DNA of 64,000 bases. Source: Cryptomeria japonica. Lineage: Eukaryota > Streptophyta > Pinopsida > Cupressales > Cupressaceae. The stretch spans positions 476,539,657 through 476,603,656 of the forward strand of contig NC_081412.1 of NCBI RefSeq assembly GCF_030272615.1, read 5' to 3'. Of this stretch, positions 35,439 through 45,696 are shown piece after piece. Positions within the stretch are counted from its first letter, which is position 1; every line of letters begins with the position of its first letter. Under the pieces are notes generated by a model. It had not been told where the DNA came from and ran no database searches. It saw nothing but the letters and a program-made list of their open reading frames with translations. Made by a program: the position numbers and the translations under genes.

Positions 35439-36216
35439 TGTAGACACCTAAAATTGTCCAATCTAATTAAATAAATATCTTTATTTATTTAATTACTTTA
35501 GCGTAATTCATCTATTAATTAAATAAATCTTTATTTATTTAATTAATTCATTTATCCTCTTCTATCCTTATTTCTCATTTAAATAAATACATTTATTTAT
35601 TTAAATTTTCCTTTTTCTAAATTAAATAAATATCTTATTTATTTAATTATCCCACTTCTTCTATTAATTAAATAAATCTTTATTTATTTAATTAATTCAT
35701 TAACCTTTTCTACCCATGACACATGTCATTCATCTCTTAATTCATACACTACTTACCCCTTTCATTATTTTATTATTTCTTTTACCTACCCTCTAATCAT
35801 AGCCAACCTCCTTTTACACCTCTCAATCTTATCCCTCCATTTCATATAGTGTCTTCTATATAAGGAGATGCTTCCTTTATTATCAAACCTCCCGTGGACT
35901 ACTTGACTACACTACGCTTTTCAACATAGGCAATCCTACTTGCAACCACATTTCCGTTCTTTGTTGAGCTCTTGTGCACACATAAAATCTGAGAGCAAAT
36001 ATATCAAGCAAGATCAATGGAGATAGGAAGAATGGAGATCCAAACCCTATTGGACATGTGATGGTATAATCTTTGTGATTTCATTTGATTTGCATTGTCT
36101 TACGTAATCTTCATATGTTATGGTGGATCTTTGTTGTTGTTAGGCTAGGGTTTTGTGGTTGAATCCAGTTAGTCTTCCAATATCGTTATTATTGTTATCC
36201 ATTTTCACCATAAACA
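35439..36216 (+). mobile_element. Solo LTR (gypsy type) inside the copia-2 3' LTR
   Basis: The 778-bp sequence runs TGTAGACACCTAAAATTG...TTCACCATAAACA, with the perfect target duplication GTTTT (35434-35438 and 36217-36221). Excision rejoins the copia LTR. Its first 260 bp hold several AT-rich palindromes. A TATATAAGGAG promoter-like motif lies near 35858. Confidence 0.82.
35462..35700. repeat. AT-rich palindrome cluster in solo LTR
   Basis: Five blocks of the form ATTAAATAAAT(A/C)...TTTATTTATTTAAT recur about every 45-60 bp. Each can fold into a hairpin with an arm of 10 to 13 bp. They are separated by pyrimidine-rich spacers such as CCTCTTCTATCC. Confidence 0.7.
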
Positions 36217-37387
36217 GTTTTCATTGATGTCATTATTGGTTATTCAGATGAATGTTGTTCTAGATATGCTTTTGGTTGTTTCAGATTTATGTTTTATGAT
36301 ACAGTTAATGGTTTTGGTGTTGGTTGTGTCATCTTGTATTCAAGGTGGTCCATAATGATTTTGGTGCCCTCTGGATATGTTGCTAGTTGTATTGCGGTTT
36401 GGTGGATCATATTCTTTTTGTTCAAATATGTGTTGAGATGTTAATTTGGGTCTCACCTTGGCATGTGGAGATCCACATGGAGTATTTTTAATTGGAAATG
36501 GTTATGTGTCCGATTCATTGATTATTTCTATGTGTTATATTTGGTAACGTCTTTGGGGTATGTGTTATCATGTGTGGATTTTTGTATCAATCATGGAAGG
36601 ATGTATTGCGATATTTTTTGGTTCCTTCTTTCACCTAGAGTGGACCAATTTAAGTATTTTAGGTCCAGATGGCTTATTTTGTGTAGTATTGATTTTTATG
36701 TTTTGGTTGACACCACCTTAGGATTTCAATATTGTATCTCATATTTAAGATATACGGATGGATGAATTATGTGTGGGTGAGAAATGAATTTTGTGAGAAG
36801 TGTATGTGAATGATTTTCATGTAGATTTGAGTTTGTGGTGATGCGAAAGATAGATTAAGAAGAGATTTGAAGCTAATATATTATGAAAGACAATGTATTG
36901 GGATAGTGAAGATTATTAGAGATATTTTCCATGATGTTGGTCACTTGATCTAGTTGTTTAAGGAAAATTTTCAAGTTCAAGAGAATCCTTCTCAATTTCA
37001 ATTCAGTTATTTCATTCATTGTTGATTGACAGTGCGTCCTTTTGCGGTAGTTTGTATCTTGTCTTGAAGAAGTGATCTTCAGTTGTGCAAGTCCCTTTTG
37101 TATCTTGCCTAAGGTTGTGCACCTTAGTTCCAAAAGTCCTTTAGGTGTTGGTGTTCTTTAGTAGTAAGCCTAAAATGTTATAATCATTGTTATTCATAAT
37201 GTGAGTTAGATTTTCACCATGGTTTTTCCATGTAAATCCAGTATTCTTGTATTGATGGTTGATGCTTATGTGTCGATGATTAATGTGTTAATGCTAAGTA
37301 AGTTAATGTTGTTTATTGATAATTAATTTCAAGTTTCAGACTAATTCACCCCCCCTCCCTCTCAGTCATGTCGGGTGTTCAACAATT

Positions 37388-40100
37388 ATGCATTTTCTTC
37401 ATGATATGTCTCCTAACATAACATTTAGTATTCAATTCCAAGTCACCCTTGAGTTAATTTCCAAGGTGATGGGCCTGAAATGCGAGGATGTGAAAGTGGT
37501 CAAAAAAATCAGCAAGGACTATAAGATGTTCATGAGAAATTTTTTTGAAGAATATGAGAATATAGTTGTTCTTCAAAACAGATTTGACGGGTCGATTCTC
37601 CATCCCCTTATGCCTTGCTCAATTATCATGTAATGTGCTACTTAACCTTAGAGGGTCATTACTCCACTATTCATGGTTATCATTTCCCCACCCTCAACCA
37701 CATTAGATATAAATAATTTATCAACATTTCATTCTTTATGTTCACCTCCTTATGTGCTAGTATTGAGAATAAGGGAGCCAATCCTTTTTTACACCAAAGC
37801 CTAATCTTTGCTCTATACAGTTATGTTTCTAGCCTCACCCCCAAGATTAGTAGGCTCCTTACTCAAACTGATAACCCTAAGGTCACTCCTAGCTCTGTAG
37901 AAATTGAGTTGATTGAATGCAAGGCACATACCCTTGAAAGACCAAGCTTCTCTAGTAATAAAAAAGGAAAGAAAGTTGAAAATCCTTGCACGGAGATGGA
38001 GGAAGATGAACTCCTTTAGCCAACCCCTTAAAAAAGGAAATCTACAAGCCCTAAACCTAGGGGTCTAAACTAGAAAGATGGATGTGCATTATAAGGCTAA
38101 AAGTGTTATTATTGACTTAGATACTATTGAGAAAGAGATTAATGTTGAGGATATTCTCCAAAAAGACATTTCTAAATAGGAAGATATAGAGGGGGCTCGA
38201 AGGCCTACAAGACTCAAAGAAAAAGATTTTAAAATTAAAACCTAAATAAGATGATGATCTTGAGATGTCTTTTGAAGAATATTTCCTCCCAAAGTTTGAT
38301 GAAGATAGTGAAGAGTCAGGCTACAGTGATGAGGAAATGGATTTAGAGGAAATCGAAGATACCACTATTGTTTAAGAGGAAGAAGAGGAGGTCAAGAAGG
38401 ATGTTGTCATGTAGGAGATGGGCACACCAAATGTTGGCAACAACAATGAAGGAAAACTAGGAGGGGGGGGGTTGAATCAGTTTTCACCGTATCTATAAAC
38501 TTAATCACAAATATAGATTTGATAAACTATAGTAATAACAAAGATAAGCAAATTGATAGCACAACACACAACACCAAGATTTTGACGTGGAAAACTTGGT
38601 TAAGGTAAAAACCACGGGGGGAACCTACACACAATAAGATGATACTCTGCAATAGTATGTGTAAATATTACAATGGGGAATGCACATGCATTCAGGCACA
38701 CTGCCTAGACCTCACTGCTCAAAAGATAATGGCTAGGAAGGCTACAACCCTCATGGAAGTCTTATTGACTTACAAGAAGGTTCAAACGATAATCCGAAAG
38801 GGATGAACTGCAATAATAGCATCTGCAAATGCCTGATGACAGTTCCAGTTAAGCACAATTGTCTACTTAGCAACACCAATCTCTACTCAATACACAATGA
38901 CGAAGGATGAATCACTTGTTTGAACATACACCACTCGTTGATAATGCAAACACAACCTTGACAACAAGGTCGGCTAAACCCTCAAATCACATTTACAAAA
39001 TTACACACACACGATACAAAGATTGACCATCAGACCAATATAATGATATACATGACATAACATGGACCTAAATCAAATCTCCAAACACGCAACACCACCA
39101 GAAATCAAACCAAGATCAACTGCAACATGCTACACCACCAAGAAAACCGCATAACATGAAGAACATCACCGGTTCAATAGAATCACCAAAAAATCGCACA
39201 ACGATCAATGTGGATCATCAAAATAGATAGGAAAAAATTAGGAAACACCAAAAAGAACATTAGAATCATCAGTAACTACTGCACCAACACCACTTATCAA
39301 ATCTTCATCTGTCAACGTCTGAAACTCAAGAACACTCAAACAACAACAATTGTCACGAAGAATGATAACTTGCAAAGCACCAAATCATGAACCATCTGAA
39401 ATGAATATACAAAAGGCCATCCCAAACAATCTCCCAAAATCTCAACTCAAGATCTGATCACACCAGAATATGCCAAAGGAAATACTAAACTCTACAAAGC
39501 ACTGATCAAAAAAACAAACTACAAACCGGATCATATGCTATGATCAATTAAGCTTCCCGGATAACCAAAACCAATACAAAGGAATATAATAATATTATAA
39601 ATACTCCATACACTAAACCATAGTCCCAACAAATCAATCTGCAAGCACCGAAGTAATAAATCACATGAATATGTTGACATCAATGACAACAACATATCCT
39701 AGCAGCAGCAATGTCCAACACCAAAAGTATAGGAGATGCAAGATAGTACTCAACCACGTGATAATTCCCCTTTGGCTACAAATGACATGATGACTAATCT
39801 TAACATCTAAGTTGTTGATATGCAGGTGAGACTAAAGGATGTGGAAACTACTATGGAGAGCCTTAGAGTTGATAAAAAGTTCATATTGAAGGTGTTCAAA
39901 TCCCTTACCTTGATCAAAGAAGAAATTATGAGGAAGGTGGTGATGAGTTTGTTCTCAAGACAGAGCAAGTTGAAGAAATAAAAGAAAAAGGGGAAAGATC
40001 TTGAAGATTGTGTTCCATATGTCTATGATTAGAAGAAGAATCTCTATATTTTGGAAGTGAACCGGGGTCTTATCAAAGATCAGAAGAAATAGGCAGTTGT
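37388..40100 (+). pseudogene. LINE number 2 ORF3 homologue, broken
   Basis: It shares with the ORF3 at 3142 the blocks LISKVMGLKCEDVKV (37452), YLTLEGHYS-IHGYHF--LNH (37642-37710), LHQSLIFALYSYV (about 37790) and a long acidic region (FDEDSEESGYSDEEMDLEE, about 38300). A coiled-coil-like C-terminus (MQVRLKDVETTMESLR, about 39820) follows the embedded solo LTR. It has a frameshift near 37640 and many stops. Conservation of the order of blocks between two diverged copies suggests that the protein was once selected. Function unknown. Confidence 0.6.
38432..39720 (-). mobile_element. Solo copia LTR inside LINE number 2
   Basis: The 1289-bp sequence has ends TGTTGG...CCAACA and the perfect target duplication CCAAA (38427-38431 and 39721-39725). 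On the minus strand it begins TGTTGGACATTG and contains TTGTCATTGATGTCAACA. Near its end are CGTGGTTTTTACC, TTTTCCACGTCAAAATC and a C-tract, as in the copia-1 LTR. The coding remnant on both sides is ORF3. Confidence 0.83.
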
Positions 40101-40384
40101 TCCAAGGTTTGCTTCCTATTTTTGTTGTGAATAGTTATAGGTTTTCTTTAGTTTATGGTGGTTTTTTTTAGACTTATTTTAATTTTATTATCGAGCATGC
40201 ATTTCTATTATATGTTTGGATGGTTAGTTATTTACTTTAGTAGTTATGGTTGGCATAGATACTCTAATAATATGTATCTATTTTTTTTATGTATGTTTGA
40301 TGGTTGGTTGGAGCTAGTAATTGTTTTATTCTAATGGTTGTTTTGTGGTTGCTTGTTCTGTGTTTTTAATTGTATTTGATCAAG

Positions 40385-40600
40385 TGTTGGCCCAGTTTTC
40401 CATTGCATAAAAAGACCGATCTATCAACATCCGATACAAACTATAGAGATATGGATCACCAATCTATCTCCCCCTCAGCATTACCCGAGGGGATTCAAAC
40501 CCGTGACCCAACGCTCTGATACCATTTGTTAGCCCAGTTTGTTGTTGCATCAAAAGATCGATCTATCAATGCCTAAAACAAACTGTAGAGATATGGATCA
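40385..40600 (-). mobile_element. Miniature LTR retrotransposon (TRIM/SMART-like), 216 bp
   Basis: Two 74-bp direct repeats (40385-40458 and 40527-40600, 60 of 74 positions equal) flank 68 bp. On the minus strand each repeat runs TGATCCATATCTCTA...GGGC(T/C)AACA. Two bases after the first lies TGGTATCAGAGCGTTGGG, the initiator-Met primer site. Just before the second lies GAGGGGGAGATAGATTGG, a polypurine tract. There is no coding capacity. The flanking 5-mers TCAAG and CACGT do not match, so no target duplication is seen. This is far smaller than usual TRIMs and near the size of the SMART elements known from grasses. Confidence 0.72.
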
Positions 40601-40702
40601 CACGTGAGGTGGTTAGTCCCTTGTCACGAATCTCAAGGGGAGCACTAACCATTTTGCCAACATCGAGATCCTTCCCTTCTTATTTAATCAAAAAAATTGA
40701 GC

Positions 40703-41130
40703 AAAGATGAAGCTTTAGATGATGAGAATACTTCTTCCCAAGCAAACAAAGTGGACATCCATAATGATGATAGGAATAAGAATCTCCCTTGTATTATCCT
40801 CCCCCCTGCATTCATTCATCCTAGTGAACCTTTAACATGTACTTACACAATAAATATCAAACAAGTCCATCCTCCCCCTTCCCTATCAATTATTTTACAA
40901 CAAGGGATAAAGCCTACTCCTATTGATGATCACTTGAAAGTAGCACAAAGGACCTTTTGGAGACTTAAAGATGACAAGAATGCTAAGTTCTCTCGTAGAA
41001 ACTTCAAAAAAAGTCTAAAACAAGGTGATAGAAATATATATTGTCTATTCCATCGAACTCATTCTCATTCTCTTGTTGATTGAAGAGCTTTCAAAGAATT
41101 TGTTCAATATTTACATGATAGATCTCTTAT
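40703..41130 (+). pseudogene. G1 gag-like ORF, C-terminal segment with zinc-knuckle remnant
   Basis: It reads SKDEALDDENTSSQANK, matching SSKDEAL in G2, then a Pro-rich stretch, QGIKPTPIDDHLKVAQR and CLFHRTHSHSLVD. A TGA follows (41081) where G2 has Cys, then RAFKEFVQYLHDRSLI. The G2 equivalent is CKYHQTHGHSTNEC. The Cys-x2-His-x-x-His-x-His arrangement is a knuckle seen in some gypsy gag proteins. It continues the segment ending at 22102. Confidence 0.6.
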
Positions 41131-42012
41131 TCATATTACATTGGATCTCATATTTTTTCTCAATCTAAATATGAAAGTAGTACATTTTCACTCCCTTCAC
41201 CTATTATGTTGCTCCTCACTATGTGGCATTAGTATCTTGCATTTTGTGGGCTCTTTGTCATTCATGGTGACACAATTTCATGATATCCTTCTTATTCTTG
41301 TCTCCGTGATTAGGTAAAAAGGATGGTGTTTCAATCTTCTCTCTTTCCAAGGATTTACTTTTCCTTTAGTGAGTAGTATCTTTTTATATGAATATCCTTT
41401 CTTGCATAGAATTTTTTGTCCTTTATATGGATTTTACCCTTGCTTGGAGGTGTATCTCCTTGGTTTAGGACCTCTTCCTTGCTTGAGAGTATTTTTATAA
41501 ATGATCTCTCCTACATGTTGAAAGTGCATCCTTGTTTTCTTTTATTCTCCTTAGTCAAAGATGCTATTTTTGTTAAAATATCTCCTCTTGAAGGTAGATT
41601 TCCTTAAACAAAGATCCCTCCCTCATTTCATTATGCATCCCTCAAAATGATTCCTTTACATTTGTTGCAAGATATCTCTTTTACAACTATCTCTTAATTG
41701 CTTAGAGTTATGCCCTCTTTATCTTGGATTGTCAGTGCATTATTCCTTAAATTATATCTCTTTGGTGATGAAGGCGTTTATCCTTGTGTTTTATTTTTTC
41801 CTTAAGACATCAACATAGGGCTATGATGACATCTTGAGGCAGGCATATATGCGGCCTCCTTGTTGCTCATTTGCAATTGCATTTTTTTGTAGATTTCCTT
41901 ACAGATAATTTTTTGCTTTGTTATCCTTGTTGTGGTGTCCTAGTAACACCTTTCTCATTTTTTTTCCTTGTAAAAAGAAATATTTGCTTGGAAAGATTGT
42001 TCCTATTTCAGG

Positions 42013-42350
42013 ATGAGTTGGCTAGCATAACACAACTTTCTAGACCTTCTGACTCTCCTTGCATAATATTTAAGAATGAGTTGACTAGCATAACACAACT
42101 TGTTAGACCTTTTGACTCTCCTTATTCAATTTGCACTTGCCTTGTAAAAAGAAAGCTTTTCTTGGGAATTTCCTTTTTTCAAGATGAGTTGACTATCATA
42201 ACACAACTTTATATAACTTTTGACCCTCGTACCATATTTAAGGATGATTTGACTGGCATAACATAGCTTGTTAAACTTTTTGACTCTCCTTGCACCATAT
42301 TTCAGGATGAGTTGACTAGCATAACACAACTTGATAGACCTTTTGACTCT
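42013..42350 (+). repeat. Minisatellite of about 60-bp units in G1
   Basis: GAGTTGACTAGCATAACACA (or a close variant) recurs near 42016, 42078, 42186, 42245 and 42309, each followed by ACTT-TAGACCTTTTGACTCT and TGCACCATATTTAAGGAT-like sequence. One spacing is about 108 bp because an unrelated 45-bp piece is inserted. Confidence 0.75.
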
Positions 42351-42841
42351 TTCTTTCTTTTCCTCTCCACATGGATCACACAACATAATACAACTTGTTG
42401 TTTTGTATAATTCATGTTTTCATGGATCACCTATCATAACATAGCCTAATAGCCCATGGAATCCATGTTTCTTTTCTCCTTCCCCATGAACCCATAGCGT
42501 AAAACACTTTTCTAGTCATTGGATCATGGTTTCTTGACTAATCACTTTTTGTACTCTCTTTTTTTTTCCATGTGACCACTTGTTCTCTTGAAATACCATT
42601 GTAAGAATGGTATTAGTGGTTTGGAAATTTTGATTATTAAGTTATCCTCGACTAATTTACTTGGAGCCTTTGTTTTTAGTACTAACCCCTTTTTGTGTGT
42701 CTTTTGTCCTCATTTGTCTTTTTGTCTTTTCTTTTTTTTGGTGTCCTTGTATGTGATTGTGTGAGTTAAGATCCTAAGATCGGGAGCTTGTTCCCTTTAA
42801 TTTAGTGATGTTGTATCTCTTTGTAATCTTGCTCCCAGCAG

Positions 42842-42949
<108 letters not shown>

Positions 42950-42997
42950 ACATGAGTATGCACGTAGGCTCATACTCCCACTAAATTTGGGGCTAAA

Positions 42998-44294
42998 TGT
43001 AGCATCATAAATTGCAATCCTTTAAAATTTTACACTATTTTTTTGCCCCCTGCCTTAGTGTGTTTCCTCCTACCTCTATAAGTGTATTTTTGTCCTTTAT
43101 ATTGCAAAATTGAATTCATATGATTATATGGTGATCCAAACCCCTATCCTAGGACTAAATGCACTTGTTTGGGTGGACAACAGTATTTTCGTTCCCTTGT
43201 ATAGACAAGGGAATTCCGACACCTTTTCCTACTAACCTGGGCCCAAATTTAGATATGTTGATGTCAAGTTCCTACAAGTTTGTTCTCGATACTACTACAT
43301 AAATATGACCATTGGAGGTTGGCCTAATTTATGAAATACCTTGAGAACCTTATAAGAGCATCCTTTCAATTCATTCTATCATCCACCTATATACATCATC
43401 CACAATCACTCTATCTTTGAGCATCAAGGCGACATTTCATCTCACCATATCATTCAAGCTTTATTTATATCTAACCATCACGGCACAAGAAGTTACAACA
43501 ATCACGATGAAAGCATGTGTGTATAATTGATTAGTTAATGTCTTTTCATGTCATTTCATGTTATTGTATCAACACTTGTGATCACATTCAAAGAGCATTG
43601 CATCATCAACCATCATCAATTACATTAGGCTTGAGGTATAAGATGTAGCATTCTAATTAAAATCTTTCCTTTCAATTTATCAATTTCATTCCAGGATTAA
43701 TTTAAACTACTAAACAACCATTATCCTCTTTTGTATGTCCAAGTAGCAAGATCTAAAGACAAGATATATAAATTTTGGAAGAGCAGACAAAGACACACAA
43801 AACCAACTTTTATAGAGGGAGAAAGTGGAGGACGAGGTCTCCCAAGCTCTATTGTCCACACTTTTCTAGTGAAACTTTAGGAAAATATTTTGAGAAACAT
43901 CTTGATCCCAAAAGTATCTCAATTATCCACATACGAGCTCCTAGACAAGAGCGGTCAAGCTCCATTGTCCCACACTTTCAAGTCTAGATTTTAGACATAG
44001 GTTCCTCTCTGCTTCTTATTTCCAAATTTGTACATTGTGTCTTCATATCTGACTTGAGATTGTTCAAGCATGCTAATTATTATCAATTTCGCATTCTTAA
44101 CCCTAGATCTTGCATTCAATTTTCATTTCTCATATTCAACTCAAGCAAACAAGGAACAAAATTCAATCAACATTCAACCCTTTTCATAGAATTGAGGTTG
44201 AATCTATTAAGTACATCCCTCTTTAATGTAATGCTAATTGGAAGTGAGTTAATTCCTTGTCTACATAGCAAAACTAGTGAATCCAACCATTACA
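42998..44294 (+). repeat. G1 3' LTR
   Basis: It starts TGTAGCATCATAAATTG and ends CAACCATTACA. A TATAAGAGCATCC promoter motif lies at 43351. It is followed by AAGAC and then by the rest of the interrupted 350-bp unit. Confidence 0.78.
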
Positions 44295-44583
44295 AAGACT
44301 ACACCAATAGTGTAGCCTAGGACAATTGGATATCTTGGGGAATGAATAGATGCCTTCTTTGGAATTCACTCACTTCCGTAGACATGTTGACATAGTCATT
44401 TTTACAACATGATATTATGCTTAGTGTTTTCATTTATTTCAAAGGTGTAATCAATGTTGTCATTGATGTTAAGGTATCTAAAAGTTGCTACAACATATAA
44501 TACATTTGAAGGAAAATGTCAAGTACATGTTGGATAAATTATATTCAATACTATCATGATTTTTTGGTAACAATTGTTCCTAC
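44295..44583 (+). repeat. Continuation of the interrupted 350-bp unit, then unrecognised DNA
   Basis: Sequence from 44300, ACCAATAGTGTAGCCTAGG and on through TTCACTCACTTCCGTAGACAT and TTATGCTTAGTG, matches the middle of the 350-bp unit. The match fades after about 44430. Copia-1 starts at 44584. Confidence 0.65.
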
Positions 44584-45639
44584 TGTTGGTATTTTGGTAT
44601 GGTTTTGTCATTGATGTCAACACCTACTAAAACACTAGCACTTTGGAGATCTAGCAGCATTCACCGGCAAGCAAGTAACTATTGCACAGTTACTGGTATA
44701 ATGTTCACCGGCAGGATATAATGATCACCGACACTTGGAATGATATGGAAGACACTTGGTAATGTCGAAGACATTGTGTGGACAATTTTTTTTTAAGAAT
44801 TAATTATTGGTATATTCATATTTACATATTTGTTGTTACCGGCAAATAGGTCCAAGGTTACCTAGGGTTACACCGGTAGGTTTATCTTTTCCAGATTAGC
44901 ATGGCACACTATAGAGATGATTTATTATTGTTGTAAATGCATTAAGCTGACATGTTTAATTGGTTATTGCATTGGATATTATATTGTTTACAAATGATTT
45001 TTGTAGAGCCGACCTACTAAAATTGGTCTTAGGTTATGGTATAAATGTAAGATCTTATTTGTAAGATCGAATGTGGAATGTGGAAAAAGGATTGTGAGAA
45101 GGTATATACGAGATTAAGCAGAGGTATACATGAAGACATCATTTGAAGGTGAAGCTAGGTTTTTGTAGAAGCATATCAGCATTACACCGGTACTGAATCT
45201 AGCATATGAAGATGCTATTTTGTGCAGTACATTCTTATTGGATTTAACCATCCAACTGTAGTCAGTGTGACTCCATTTGTGTGATTGGGTAGTGAGCTCT
45301 AGGTTGTTGGCCTTTTTGCATGTGCAAACCCCATTTATGTACACTTACTATCTGCAGTAGTATCATCTGATTGTGGGCAAGGTTTCCCACCATGGTTTTT
45401 CCCCTTACAGGGTTTCCACGTACAAATATTGGTGTTATGTGTTGTGGATGACTTTATGTTTGTGTTTCATGCATTAATCTTTACTGGTATAACAATTTAC
45501 TGTTAACACTGTCTCCTGGCATACTTAACTGGTTTACCGGTATTAAGCATTAAATTGGTTTAATGGTTTTTTATTTGAATTTATTAGACAACCGATTCAC
45601 ACCCCCCCCCCCCCTCTTAGTTGTCTCTGGGACCTAACA
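44584..45639 (+). repeat. Copia-1 5' LTR
   Basis: It begins TGTTGGTATTTTGGTATGG and ends GTCTCTGGGACCTAACA. A TATA-like GGTATAAATG lies near 45038. A run of 14 C occurs just before the end (45602-45614). Confidence 0.93.
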
Positions 45640-45657
45640 ATTGGTATCAGAGCCTAG
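45640..45657 (+). promoter_or_regulatory. Copia-1 primer-binding site
   Basis: ATTGGTATCAGAGCCTAG directly follows the LTR. TGGTATCAGAGC is complementary to the 3' end of plant initiator Met-tRNA. Confidence 0.85.
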
Positions 45658-45696
45658 TCCTCTTTTTGCAGAAGTTTAACAACTTGAGAAGATCCA

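Larger units (their letters stand above)
22107..37384 (+). mobile_element. Copia-2: old Ty1/copia element with four nested insertions
   Basis: LTRs are at 22107-28745 (split by element A) and 35402-37384 (split by a solo LTR). After removing the insertions the LTRs are about 1.23 and 1.20 kb. A degraded initiator-Met primer site, ATTGGTATAAGAG, begins at 28746. Gag, protease, integrase, RT and RNase H remnants follow in copia order, then a purine tract AAAGGGGGACAT before the 3' LTR. Flanks GTTAT and ATTAT may be a target duplication with one change; this assumes the left LTR starts TATTGGAGAT with a 10-bp insertion behind it. Confidence 0.82.
35402..37384 (+). repeat. Copia-2 3' LTR, interrupted by a solo LTR
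   Basis: The parts are 35402-35438 and 36222-37384. The LTR begins TGTTGGAGATTTTGATAGC and ends CGGGTGTTCAACA. It matches the 5' LTR throughout once element A is removed from the latter. Confidence 0.8.
37390..40696 (+). mobile_element. LINE number 2, 5'-truncated, carrying ORF3
   Basis: It begins inside the ORF3-like sequence and ends at TTTAATCAAAAAAA (40684-40696). A possible 16-bp target duplication, TTAGGACAAGATGATG (22087-22102) and TTGAGCAAAGATGAAG (40697-40712), matches at 11 positions; it is now split by copia-2. It holds a solo LTR and the miniature LTR element. Its position inside the G1 gag ORF agrees with the uninterrupted G2 ORF. Confidence 0.6.

Noticed and set aside
36463-36765. 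100-codon frame in the copia-2 3' LTR (and its partners near 22147 and 27813)
   Set aside because: These are chance frames in LTR sequence; the two LTRs do not preserve the frame.
40459-40526. A matching target duplication around the 216-bp LTR element
   Set aside because: TCAAG and CACGT do not match and no shifted boundary gives one, so I report the element without a target duplication.
42013-42350. Regularly spaced repeats as a CRISPR-like array
   Set aside because: The spacing is filled by related sequence and not by unique spacers, and the context is a plant retroelement. It is a minisatellite.
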